Source: Pseudomonadota bacterium (GTDB lineage Bacteria; Pseudomonadota; Alphaproteobacteria; Acetobacterales; Acetobacteraceae). Taken from it: DNA of 64,000 bases. Position 1 is the first letter of the stretch; every line of letters starts with the position of its first letter. This document shows positions 41,699 through 49,810 of the stretch, one piece after another. The stretch spans positions 1 to 64,000 of the forward strand of contig JAKADX010000007.1 in NCBI GenBank assembly GCA_021818505.1, in the 5' to 3' direction. The notes under the pieces are model-generated. The model saw only the letters and a list, made by a program, of their open reading frames with translations, had not been told where the DNA came from and did no database searches. The translations under genes and the position numbers were made by a program.

Positions 41699-44196
41699 TC
41701 TTCGCCCTGCGTCTGGCGCGGCGGGAGCTGCGCGGCGGGGTGCGCGGTCTGCGCATCGTGCTGGCCTGTCTGGCGCTGGGCGTTGCCGCCATCGCCGCGG
41801 TCGGCACGCTGCGCGCGGGGGTCGAGCGCGGGCTGGCGGCCGACGGACGGCGCATCCTCGGCGGCGATCTGGAGGTGGAGGGTGGCGCCCAACCCCTGCC
41901 GGACACGCTGCGTGCCTGGCTGGAGGCGCGCGGAGCGCGGCTGTCGGACGTGGTCACCATGCGCTCGATGCTCGTCGCCCCGACGGGCGCGCGGATGCTG
42001 GTGGAACTGAAGGCAGTCGATCCCGTGTGGCCGCTGGTTGGCGCGGCGTCGCTTGATCCGGCGCAGAATGTGCAGGCGGCGCTGGCGGCAGGCGGGGTGG
42101 TGGCAGACCCCCTGGTGCTGCAGCGCCTCGGCATTGTGCCGGGCGCGCGGGTGCGCCTGGGCAACGCGACGCTGTCGCTGCGGGCGGCGCTGACGAGCGA
42201 GCCGGACCGGGTGGCGAGCCCGTCGATCCTCGGTCCGCGCGTGCTCATCGGTCTGGCGACGCTGCCCGCGACCGGACTGGTGCAGCCGGGGTCGATCGTG
42301 CAGTACCGGCTGCGCGCCGTGCTGCCGGTGGGGCAGTCGGCGGCGGCCACGATCACGGCGCTGCGGGCGGCCTTTCCCGACACCGGCTGGCGGCTGCGCG
42401 ATCCGGCCGGGGCGGCACCCGGCGTGCGGCGCTTCATCGCGCAGACCGGGCAGTTCATGACCCTGGTCGGGTTGACCGCGCTGCTGGTCGGCGGCATCGG
42501 CGTCGCCAACGGCGTGCGTGCGTGGCTGGACGCGCGGGCGCGCGGCATCGCCACGCTGCGCTGCCTTGGGGCGGCACCGGCGCTGGTGTTCCGGGTGTGC
42601 CTGATCCAGGTGATGGCGCTGGCCAGCGCGGGCGTGCTGCTCGGGCTGCTTCTCGGCGCGGCGCTGCCGATCCTGGCCGCACCGCTGCTGACAGGGCTGC
42701 TGCCGACCGCGCCGCGGCTGGGGCTGTTCCCCGGCCCGCTGGCGCTCGCCGCCGGCTGCGGCCTGCTGACCGCCGCGAGCTTCGCCCTCTGGCCGCTGGC
42801 GCGCGCATTGCGCATCTCCGGCGCGGCGCTGTTTCGCGAGCCGCTGACACCCTCGCGCGCCTGGCCGCCGCCGCTGCTGGTCATGGCCGACGCGGCGCTG
42901 GCGGGGACGCTGGTGGCGCTGGTGACGGCGAGCGCGGAGAGCGCTGGTTTCGCGCTGGAATTCTGCGCGGCGGCAGCGGCGGCCCTGGTTCTGCTGCGTC
43001 TCGGCGGCGCGGCACTGGTGCGGACGGTCGCGTGGCTGCCCGCGCCCCGGCGCGCCTGGGCGCGGCTCGGACTGGCCAATCTGCGCCGACCGGGATCGGC
43101 GGCGCCGCTCATGCTGGTTTCGGTCGGGCTGGGGCTGGCGACGCTGGCGGCGGTGGCGCTGGTTGAGGGCAACCTGCGGCGCGAGGTGGCCCGGCAGATG
43201 CCGGCGGAGGCGCCGAGTTTCTTCTTCATCGACCTGCAGAACGACCAGATGCCTGCCTTCCGCCGTCTGATCGCCGCCGCGCCGGGGGTCTCGGACCTGC
43301 AGGAGGTTCCGAGCCTGCGCGCCCGCGTTGTCGCCGTGAACGGCGTGCCGGCGGACCAGGTGAAGGCGACGCCGGATAGCGCCTGGGCGCTGCGCGGCGA
43401 CCGCGGCCTGACCTACGCGGCGGCGATGCCGAAGGGCACGCGGCTGGTGGCTGGAGCGTGGTGGCCGGCGGATTATCGCGGCCCGCCCCTGGTGTCGTTC
43501 GATGCCGGGCTGGCGCGCGGCTGGGGGGTGGGGTTGGGTGACACGATCCGGGTGAACGTGCTCGGCCGCGACATCGACCTGCGCATCGCCAGCCTGCGCG
43601 ACATTGCCTGGCGCAGCCTGGGGCTCAACTTCACGATGGTTGCCAGCCCCGGCCTGCTGGAGCACGCGCCGCACACCCATATCGCGACCGTGCGGGCGGA
43701 GCCGTGGGCGCAGGCGGGGCTGCTGAATGCAGTGACCGACGCATTTGCCAATGTCTCGGCGATCCGGGTCGCCGATGTGCTTCAGGCGGTCGCCGACCTG
43801 CTCGGCCAGGTCGCGGGCGCGCTGGCCGCAACCGGGTCGGTGGCGCTGGCCGCGGGGGCGCTGGTGCTGGGCGGCGCGGTCGCCGCCGGGCAGCGACGGC
43901 GGGTGCAGGAGGCGGTGATTTTGAAGAGCCTGGGTGCCAGCCGCGCGCAGGTGCGCGCCGCGTGGCTGGCCGAGTTCGGCGTGGTCGGACTCGTCGCCGG
44001 CCTGTTGGCGGCCGGCATTGGCACGCTGGCAAGCTGGGCGCTGCTGCGCTTCGTGCTCCATGCGGAGTGGGTGTTCCTGCCCGGGACGCTGGCCGCGACC
44101 GTGCTGGGGTCACTGGCGCTGATGCTGGCCGTCGGGTATGCCGGCACGGCGTCGGCTTTGCGTGCCAAGGCGGGGCCGTTGCTGCGCAATGACTGA
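41695..44196 (+). CDS. ybbP: FtsX-like ABC permease (YbbP-like)
   Basis: An 833-residue permease with GTG start overlapping the ybbA stop. An N-terminal helix is followed by a periplasmic domain (residues 40-240), then a block of helices (about 250-450), a second periplasmic domain with ARQMPAEAPSFFFIDLQNDQMPAFR, and a C-terminal helix group. This two-FtsX-domain form is typical of YbbP-family putative ABC exporters. No LolC-like partner is encoded, so it works with YbbA alone. The natural substrate is unknown. Confidence 0.88.
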   Translation: MIFALRLARRELRGGVRGLRIVLACLALGVAAIAAVGTLRAGVERGLAADGRRILGGDLEVEGGAQPLPDTLRAWLEARGARLSDVVTMRSMLVAPTGARMLVELKAVDPVWPLVGAASLDPAQNVQAALAAGGVVADPLVLQRLGIVPGARVRLGNATLSLRAALTSEPDRVASPSILGPRVLIGLATLPATGLVQPGSIVQYRLRAVLPVGQSAAATITALRAAFPDTGWRLRDPAGAAPGVRRFIAQTGQFMTLVGLTALLVGGIGVANGVRAWLDARARGIATLRCLGAAPALVFRVCLIQVMALASAGVLLGLLLGAALPILAAPLLTGLLPTAPRLGLFPGPLALAAGCGLLTAASFALWPLARALRISGAALFREPLTPSRAWPPPLLVMADAALAGTLVALVTASAESAGFALEFCAAAAAALVLLRLGGAALVRTVAWLPAPRRAWARLGLANLRRPGSAAPLMLVSVGLGLATLAAVALVEGNLRREVARQMPAEAPSFFFIDLQNDQMPAFRRLIAAAPGVSDLQEVPSLRARVVAVNGVPADQVKATPDSAWALRGDRGLTYAAAMPKGTRLVAGAWWPADYRGPPLVSFDAGLARGWGVGLGDTIRVNVLGRDIDLRIASLRDIAWRSLGLNFTMVASPGLLEHAPHTHIATVRAEPWAQAGLLNAVTDAFANVSAIRVADVLQAVADLLGQVAGALAATGSVALAAGALVLGGAVAAGQRRRVQEAVILKSLGASRAQVRAAWLAEFGVVGLVAGLLAAGIGTLASWALLRFVLHAEWVFLPGTLAATVLGSLALMLAVGYAGTASALRAKAGPLLRND

Positions 44197-44225
44197 GGGA
44201 CCGGCGCTGATTACGCCGATTTCGC

Positions 44226-44277
44226 TTGATTGGGGCGCGACTAACCCCAAAATGTTGCCACACGGGGCATATCCCCG
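44226..44277 (+). promoter_or_regulatory. Promoter region and hairpins before Bax-inhibitor gene
   Basis: TTGATT (44226-44231), 16 bases, CAAAAT (44248-44253). Between the two boxes TTGGGG and CCCCAA form an inverted repeat (44230-44250), and downstream CGGGG-CATAT-CCCCG (44263-44277) is a stem-loop just before AAAGGA. The first repeat could be an operator or the terminator of ybbP. Confidence 0.4.
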
Positions 44278-44296
44278 CGAAAGGACACACGAAACC

Positions 44297-45067
44297 ATGG
44301 CTATCAGTCCCGACTTCCGGACGTATAGCGGCGCCCGGACGGCGCAGACCGAGGCGGTACTGGACGCGGGCCTGCGCGCCTACATGCTGCGCGTCTATAA
44401 CTGGATGACCTCCGGCCTGTTGCTAACCGGGATCGTCGCCTACGTCATCGCGAACACCAGCCTGATCAACCTGTTCTACCCGCTGGTCGAGACGCCATAC
44501 GGGTTGCGGCCGACTGCAAGCCCGCTGGCGTGGCTCGCCATGATCGCGCCGCTGGCCTTCGTGCTGGTGCTCAGCTTCGGCGTGAACAAGCTCTCCACCC
44601 GCACCGTGCAGACGCTGTTCTGGCTGTTCTGCGCCGCGATGGGCGCGAGCCTGACCAATATCTTCCTCGCCTATACCGGCGAAAGCATCGTGCGCGTGTT
44701 CTTCATCACCGCCGGCACGTTCGGCGCGATGAGCCTGTGGGGGTACACGACCCGCTCCGACCTGTCGCGGTTCGGCAGCTTCCTGATCATGGGGCTGATC
44801 GGCATCGTGCTGGCCGGGCTGGTCAACCTCTTCATCGGCAGCGCGGGCCTGCAGTTCGCGATCAGCGTGATCGGCGTGCTGGTGTTCGTCGGCCTGACCG
44901 CGTACGACACGCAGCGGATCAAGGCGGACTACGTGCAGTACTCCTACGCCTACGGCAGCGAGGTGGCGGCGCGGCGCAGCGTGTATGACGCGCTTTCGCT
45001 CTACCTGAACTTCATCAACCTGTTCCTGCTGCTGCTGCAACTCACCGGCAACCGCAACCAGCAATAG
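44297..45067 (+). CDS. Bax inhibitor-1/YccA family membrane protein
   Basis: A 256-residue protein with seven predicted transmembrane helices and the family signature in the last part: FVGLTAYDTQRIKADYVQY (about residues 193-211) and LYLNFINLFLLLLQLTGNR. Bacterial members such as YccA and YbhL are inner-membrane proteins linked to calcium leak or to regulation of the FtsH protease. The gene stands alone with its own promoter and is followed by a strong terminator before the ATP synthase operon. Confidence 0.92.
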   Translation: MAISPDFRTYSGARTAQTEAVLDAGLRAYMLRVYNWMTSGLLLTGIVAYVIANTSLINLFYPLVETPYGLRPTASPLAWLAMIAPLAFVLVLSFGVNKLSTRTVQTLFWLFCAAMGASLTNIFLAYTGESIVRVFFITAGTFGAMSLWGYTTRSDLSRFGSFLIMGLIGIVLAGLVNLFIGSAGLQFAISVIGVLVFVGLTAYDTQRIKADYVQYSYAYGSEVAARRSVYDALSLYLNFINLFLLLLQLTGNRNQQ

Positions 45068-45089
45068 CTGGCGGACGCCTCCCTCGGAC

Positions 45090-45123
45090 AAGGCCCGCTC
45101 GCCCCCGCGAGCGGGCCTTTTCT
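45090..45123 (+). terminator. Rho-independent terminator
   Basis: A 13-bp stem AAGGCCCGCTCGC / GCGAGCGGGCCTT around a four-base CCCC loop, followed by TTTTCTT, 22 bases past the Bax-inhibitor stop. Confidence 0.85.
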
Positions 45124-45196
45124 TGTGCCCGGTGGGCCGCCGGACGGTCCCTGGAGGCCGGGCCAACACGCCGACCCAACCCGTCCGCGGCGGTTA

Positions 45197-45225
45197 TTGA
45201 CAGGAAACCGGCGCAACGGTAGCAA
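45197..45225 (+). promoter_or_regulatory. Promoter of F0 ATP synthase operon
   Basis: Perfect TTGACA (45197-45202), exactly 17 bases, then TAGCAA, 43 bases before the atpI ATG. Best promoter match in the window. Confidence 0.6.
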
Positions 45226-45268
45226 CCGGCCGCCTTCCGGCAGGGCGACTTGCTGAAAGGACGCGCGG

Positions 45269-45613
45269 ATGAGCGGAACCGAGGGCGGCCAAGGCAGCAG
45301 CGAGGGGGAATCCTTCGATGCGAGGCTGCGGGCTGCACGTGAACGGCAGGGGCTGGAAGCTCCGCCGGGCACATCGGGGCGCTCGGACGCAGGCGGCCTT
45401 CCCACCTCGGCCCTGGGCATCGGGTTGCGGGTCGCCGTCGAACTGGTCTCGGCCCTCATTCTCGGGGTGGCCATAGGCTGGGGACTGGACCACTGGTTGC
45501 ACACGGCGCCGGTTTTCATCGCGCTGTTCGTGCTGCTGGGGGGTGCGGCCGGCGTGCTGAATGTCTGGCGCCTGATGGGGCCCGGACAGCGGCCGCGTGA
45601 CCGCGGGGACTGA
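45269..45613 (+). CDS. atpI: ATP synthase subunit I (AtpI)
   Basis: A 114-residue protein whose N-terminal half is hydrophilic and Gly/Ser/Glu-rich. The C-terminal half has two transmembrane helices (about residues 48-68 and 77-97), the GLDHWLHT loop between them and GGAAGVLNVWRLM at the end, typical of the alphaproteobacterial AtpI that assists assembly of the c-ring. It leads the F0 genes; ribosome site AAAGGA lies about eight bases before the ATG. Confidence 0.88.
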   Translation: MSGTEGGQGSSEGESFDARLRAARERQGLEAPPGTSGRSDAGGLPTSALGIGLRVAVELVSALILGVAIGWGLDHWLHTAPVFIALFVLLGGAAGVLNVWRLMGPGQRPRDRGD

Positions 45614-45649
45614 ACCGGGCGCAAGTGCCCAGAGGACGAGGACGGGACG

Positions 45650-46402
45650 TTGGCGGCCAGCGGCACTATCGACGCGCTCAGCCAGTTCAAGCTGCACACG
45701 GTGTTCGGGCCGATTGGCGCCTCGGTCAACTTCACCCAGGCCAACCTGTTCATGGTGATCGCCGGCGTCCTGACGCTGGCGTTGCTCTGGTACGGGATGC
45801 GGCCGCGGGCGATGGTCCCCGGCCGCTTTCAGTCTGCAGCCGAAATGGCCTACCAGGCCGTGATGTCGATGTGCGTCGATACCATCGGGCCGGAGGGGAA
45901 GAAGTTCTTCCCATTCATCTTCACTCTGTTCTTCTTCATTCTGCTCGGTAACCTGCTCGGCGTCTGGCCGTACGACTTCACCTTCACCAGCCATATCGCG
46001 GTAACGCTGGCGATGGCGCTGTTCGTCATCTTTCTGGTGACGGTGGTGGCGCTGCGGATTCACGGGCTGCACTTCTTCAGCTACTTCATGCCGTCGGGCG
46101 TGCCGGTGGCGCTGGCGCCGCTGCTGATCCCGATTGAGATCCTGTCCTATCTCTCGCGGATCATCTCGCTGTCGGTTCGTCTGTTCGCCAACATGATGGC
46201 CGGCCACGTGATGCTGGACGTGTTCGGGGCCTTCGTGGTGATGCTGGGCAGCGCCGGCCTGATCGGCTACTTCCCCGCCGCCTTCGCGCTGGCGGTGAAC
46301 GTGGCGCTGATCGGCTTCGAGATCCTGGTCGCCACGTTGCAGGCCTACGTGTTCGCGATCCTCACCTGCATCTACCTGCACGACGCGGTGCATCTGCACT
46401 GA
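45650..46402 (+). CDS. atpB: F0 ATP synthase subunit a
   Basis: A 250-residue membrane protein forming the proton half-channels beside the c-ring. The essential Arg is in the conserved SLSVRLFANMMAGH segment (about residues 180-193). Other helices include FFFILLGNLLGVWPYDFTFT. It begins with TTG, and a purine-rich GAGGACGGGA lies before it. It is followed by the subunit c gene. The F1 genes are not in the window, as is usual for alphaproteobacteria that split the two operons. Confidence 0.95.
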   Translation: MAASGTIDALSQFKLHTVFGPIGASVNFTQANLFMVIAGVLTLALLWYGMRPRAMVPGRFQSAAEMAYQAVMSMCVDTIGPEGKKFFPFIFTLFFFILLGNLLGVWPYDFTFTSHIAVTLAMALFVIFLVTVVALRIHGLHFFSYFMPSGVPVALAPLLIPIEILSYLSRIISLSVRLFANMMAGHVMLDVFGAFVVMLGSAGLIGYFPAAFALAVNVALIGFEILVATLQAYVFAILTCIYLHDAVHLH

Positions 46403-46464
46403 CCGGCGGCTCGCTTTCCCACCCGAACCCGATCTCTCGGGGCTAACACCAAGGAACCGGATAC

Positions 46465-46689
46465 ATGGACCTCGCTTCCGCAAAGCAACTCGGCGCCGGC
46501 CTCGCCGTGATCGCACTCGCCGGCGTCGGCGTCGGCATCGGGAACATCTTCGCGGCACTCGTGAACAGCGTCGCCCGCAACCCCAGCGCCCGCGACAACG
46601 TGTTCGGCCTCGCGATCCTGGGCTTCGCGCTGACGGAGGCGGTGGCGCTGTACGCGCTGGTGATCGCGTTCATCATCCTGTTCGTCTGA
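46465..46689 (+). CDS. atpE: F0 ATP synthase subunit c
   Basis: A 74-residue two-helix proteolipid. The first helix has the GVGVGIG glycine motif; the polar loop is Arg38-Asn-Pro; the second helix carries the proton-binding Glu58 in [12 protein letters not shown]. About ten or more copies form the rotor ring. An AAGGA ribosome site precedes the ATG. No sodium-binding Gln/Glu pair is seen in helix 1, so it should be proton-driven. Confidence 0.96.
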   Translation: MDLASAKQLGAGLAVIALAGVGVGIGNIFAALVNSVARNPSARDNVFGLAILGFALTEAVALYALVIAFIILFV

Positions 46690-46693
46690 GGCC

Positions 46694-47263
46694 ATGACGC
46701 GCCTGCTCGCCGCGCTGCTGCTGCTTCTGCCGGTCGCCGCCCGCGCGGAGGGGATGCCGCAGCTCGACTTCTCCACGCCGCTGACCATCAGCCAGGTGGT
46801 TTGGGGCGCGCTGATCTTCATCGTGCTCTACATCCTTACCTCCCGTGTGGCCTTGCCGCGGGTCGGTTCGGTGCTGGAGGAGCGGGCGGCGCATATCGGG
46901 CGTGACCTGGAGGTGGCGCGCGTGGCCAAGACCGAGGCCGACACGGCGGTCGCGGAACTGACCCGCGCGACGGCGGAGGCCCATGCCGGGGCGCAGGCGC
47001 AGATCGCGCAGGCGCTGGAGACGGCCAAGGCCGCGGCCGCGGAGCAGGCGGCCCAGATCAACGCAAGGCTGGACTCCCAGATCGCCGCCGCGGAGCAGCG
47101 CATCGGCGCGGCGCGCGCGGCGGCGCTCGGCGCGCTCGGGCAGGTCGCCGCGGAGACGGCGCACGCCGTCGTTGACCGACTGACTGGCGGCGCAGTGGAG
47201 GGCGGGGTGGTCGATCGCGCGGTTGCCGCCTCGCTGGCGCAGCGCCGGCCGAGCGTGGCTTAG
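46694..47263 (+). CDS. atpF': F0 ATP synthase subunit b'
   Basis: A 189-residue subunit with an N-terminal signal-like or transmembrane stretch (MTRLLAALLLLLPVAARA), a second hydrophobic helix (VVWGALIFIVLYILTSRVALPRV, about residues 35-57), and a long Ala/Glu/Gln-rich coiled coil. With subunit b it forms the peripheral stalk, the b/b' type seen in phototrophic and other alphaproteobacteria. It begins four bases after atpE and precedes atpF. Confidence 0.92.
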   Translation: MTRLLAALLLLLPVAARAEGMPQLDFSTPLTISQVVWGALIFIVLYILTSRVALPRVGSVLEERAAHIGRDLEVARVAKTEADTAVAELTRATAEAHAGAQAQIAQALETAKAAAAEQAAQINARLDSQIAAAEQRIGAARAAALGALGQVAAETAHAVVDRLTGGAVEGGVVDRAVAASLAQRRPSVA

Positions 47264-47278
47264 CAGGGAGCGGCGGAC

Positions 47279-47791
47279 ATGCACGAACCAAGCTTCTTCG
47301 CCGAGCCGCGCACCTGGGTCGCGATTGCCTTCATCATCTTCTTCGTTCTGTTCGGCCGCAAGCTGTGGACGCCGCTGGCCGGAATGCTCGACAAGCACGC
47401 CGACGCGGTGCGCGGCGAACTGGCCGAGGCGCAGCGGCTGCGGCAGGAAGCCGAGGCAATGCTGGCCGATGCGCGCACGCGGCGCGACGCGGCGCTGGCC
47501 GAGGCGCAGACGCTGCTGGCGCGCGCCAAGGACGAGGCCGCACGGGTGGCGCGCGAGGCGGCGGCGGAGGCCGAGGCCGCGACGCAGCGGCGCGAGCGCA
47601 TGGCGATGGACCGCATCGCCGCGGCCGAGAAGGCGGCGGTCGATGAGGTCCGCACCCTTGCCGCCGAGATCGCCTCCGCCGCGGCGGAACAGGCGATCCG
47701 CGAAGGATTGAGCGACCATGCCGACGCACGGTTGATCGATCACGCCATCGGCGGGCTGCCGACGGCGCTGGCGGCGCGGCGGGCGGCGTAG
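47279..47791 (+). CDS. atpF: F0 ATP synthase subunit b
   Basis: A 170-residue stalk subunit. One transmembrane helix (TWVAIAFIIFFVLFGRKLW, about residues 12-30) is followed by a highly charged Ala-rich coiled coil to the C-terminus. It starts 15 bases after b' with a GGAG-like site. It is the last gene of the F0 operon and converges with the CocE-type hydrolase gene. Confidence 0.94.
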   Translation: MHEPSFFAEPRTWVAIAFIIFFVLFGRKLWTPLAGMLDKHADAVRGELAEAQRLRQEAEAMLADARTRRDAALAEAQTLLARAKDEAARVAREAAAEAEAATQRRERMAMDRIAAAEKAAVDEVRTLAAEIASAAAEQAIREGLSDHADARLIDHAIGGLPTALAARRAA

Positions 47792-47805
47792 CCTGGGACC
47801 GCCGG

Positions 47806-47828
47806 GCGCCGCTCACACGCTGCGGCGC
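47806..47828. terminator. Hairpin in convergent gap after atpF
   Basis: GCGCCGC and GCGGCGC form a 7-bp stem around nine bases, spanning the end of the convergent hydrolase gene. No T-run is seen; a shared weak terminator is possible. Confidence 0.3.
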
Positions 47829-49807
47829 GGCACCGAAAGCTGCCAGTTGCGCGCGATTATGCGCTGTTCGCCCTCCCAGGCATCGAGCGTGGCGTCGATC
47901 AGGAACGCAGTTTCGCTCGCGCGCAGCACCGTGCGGCTCACTGCGCGCGTCTGCCACGCGTCGCGCCCCTGCTCCATCTCGAATGTCACCTCGGCGCGCG
48001 CGCTGAGCGGATCGCCGGGCCGGATCGTGTAGCGTTCGACCGAGGCGAGGCGGTACTCCAGGCCGGTCGGCTCGATGCGATAGCGGCCGGTGTCGTCCGA
48101 CACCTCGAACGTTGCCACGTCGTCGATCTGGTCGTGGCCGGCACGACGCGCCATGGCGGGCGGCGTCAGCGTCGTGCGCGGCAGGGGCGAAGCCGACGCC
48201 GGTTGCTGGAATGCCGCGAGCGTCGCGTCCTGCGTCGAGGGCGGGCGGTGCGGCAGCAGCAGACGGCTCGCGCCGGTGTCGAGATCCAGTTGCACGATGC
48301 TCGGCGAGGGCCAGACCAGCGGCCAATACGCCGTACTCAAGGCCAGCCGGATGCGGTGGCCGGCCGGAAAGGCGTGCGCGCAATCATTCAGTTGCACGCG
48401 CACCCGCACCGGCGCGCCGACCGGCAGCGGTTGCGGTGTGTCGTGGCCGTCGCGATGCGTCAGGTTGAGCACGCCATAGCTGACGCGCAGGCTGGCGCCG
48501 TCGGGTGCCACGTCGCTCAGCCGCGCGATCAGCAGCGCGTCCGGACGATCCGATGTGACGGTTGCCTCCAGTACCGGCGCGCCGAGGATTTCCGCGCGCT
48601 CCGCTAGCGGGCCGCTGTCGAACACGACGGAGCGGCCGTCATCGGCGCGCTGGTCGCCGGGCTGCTCGTGGCCGGCGCCATACGCGCACCACGCGCCCGC
48701 GGCTTCGCCGACATCCTGCGGCGTGGCGATGACACGGCGTGCCGGCGGTGCGGGCGTGACTGAAAGCGTCGTGTCGCCGAGATGCCAGACGCGCGCGGCA
48801 ATGTGCGCACTCGGCCAAGCCGGTTCGGCGACCCAGCGCCCAGGACGCTCGTCATGTTCCGTTGCCGGCGGGACGTATTCCTCCAGCCAGACGCGATACA
48901 TCGGCTCATCCATCACGCCGGTGTCGCGGCCCTTGAGCCAATGGTCCCACCAGCGCAGCGCCTCCTGCAGGAAGCCGATGGCGGGACCAGGGGTGGCGAA
49001 ATGCGGATACTTGTGCGCCCAGGGGCCGATCAGTCCCTTGCGCGGGCAGCGCAGCCGCTCCAGCATCCGCGGCACCGCGTTGGAGTAGGAATCCGCCCAG
49101 CCGCCGATCAGGTAGCAGGCAGCGGTGATCGCGCCGGGATCCTCGCACACCGAGCCGTGGCGCCAGTACGCATCGCGCGTCTGGTGTTCGAGCCAGGTGT
49201 GCAGCAGCAGCGGCTCCGCCGTCAGACGCTGCACCCACATCTCGCGCCAGCGCTCGCCGACGATCGCCGGGTCCGGCGGGCGCGTCTGGTAGCCGAACAT
49301 CGTTGACGCCCAGCGCAGGTTGTCGATCAGCAGCGCGCCGCCCATGTAATGCACGTCATCGGCGTAGCGGTCATCGGTCGAGCATAATGAAATGATCGCG
49401 CGCAGTGCCGGCGGCCGGCGTGCGGCGACCTGCAATCCGTTGAAGCCGCCCCAGGAAATCCCCATCATGCCGACCGCGCCGCTGCACCAGTCCTGCCGCG
49501 CGATCCAGGCGATCACCTCCAGCGCGTCGTCCTGTTCCTGCCTGAGATACTCGTCGAGCAGCAGCCCGTCGGAATCGCCGGTGCCGCGCATATCGACGCG
49601 CACGCACGCATAGCCGCGCGCGGCGAAATAGGGATGCGTCAGATAGTCGCGCGCGGCGGTGCCGTCGCGGCGGCGGTAGGGGAGATATTCCAGGATCGCC
49701 GGCACCGGATCGGTCGCCGCGTCCTCCGGCAGCCAGATGCGCGCGGCCAGCCGCGTGTCGTCGGACATCGTGATCCAGACCGGATCAAGCATGACGACCA
49801 CGCGCAT
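47813..49807 (-). CDS. CocE/NonD-family hydrolase (X-Pro dipeptidyl-peptidase type)
   Basis: A 664-residue alpha/beta hydrolase of the CocE/NonD family. The nucleophile is Ser118 in GISWGG; an earlier RVDMRGTGDSDG is the family's oxyanion-side motif. The C-terminal part is a beta-sandwich like that of X-Pro dipeptidyl aminopeptidases (about residues 380-600), with VRVQLNDCAHAFPAGHRIRLALS. Members cleave esters, amides or X-Pro peptide bonds. It is the last gene of a (-) operon of flavoenzymes, three bases after the demethylase-like gene. It could release an N-methylated acid from an ester or peptide conjugate; that is inference. Confidence 0.85.
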   Translation of the reverse strand: MRVVVMLDPVWITMSDDTRLAARIWLPEDAATDPVPAILEYLPYRRRDGTAARDYLTHPYFAARGYACVRVDMRGTGDSDGLLLDEYLRQEQDDALEVIAWIARQDWCSGAVGMMGISWGGFNGLQVAARRPPALRAIISLCSTDDRYADDVHYMGGALLIDNLRWASTMFGYQTRPPDPAIVGERWREMWVQRLTAEPLLLHTWLEHQTRDAYWRHGSVCEDPGAITAACYLIGGWADSYSNAVPRMLERLRCPRKGLIGPWAHKYPHFATPGPAIGFLQEALRWWDHWLKGRDTGVMDEPMYRVWLEEYVPPATEHDERPGRWVAEPAWPSAHIAARVWHLGDTTLSVTPAPPARRVIATPQDVGEAAGAWCAYGAGHEQPGDQRADDGRSVVFDSGPLAERAEILGAPVLEATVTSDRPDALLIARLSDVAPDGASLRVSYGVLNLTHRDGHDTPQPLPVGAPVRVRVQLNDCAHAFPAGHRIRLALSTAYWPLVWPSPSIVQLDLDTGASRLLLPHRPPSTQDATLAAFQQPASASPLPRTTLTPPAMARRAGHDQIDDVATFEVSDDTGRYRIEPTGLEYRLASVERYTIRPGDPLSARAEVTFEMEQGRDAWQTRAVSRTVLRASETAFLIDATLDAWEGEQRIIARNWQLSVPRRSV

Positions 49808-49810
49808 CGT

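Noticed and set aside
40978-44061. Upstream part of a 1249-residue open frame on the minus strand, antisense to ybbA and ybbP
   Set aside because: Only the last part (40312-40980) is the tesA gene; the upstream portion is an Arg/Gln-rich shadow of the two ABC genes.
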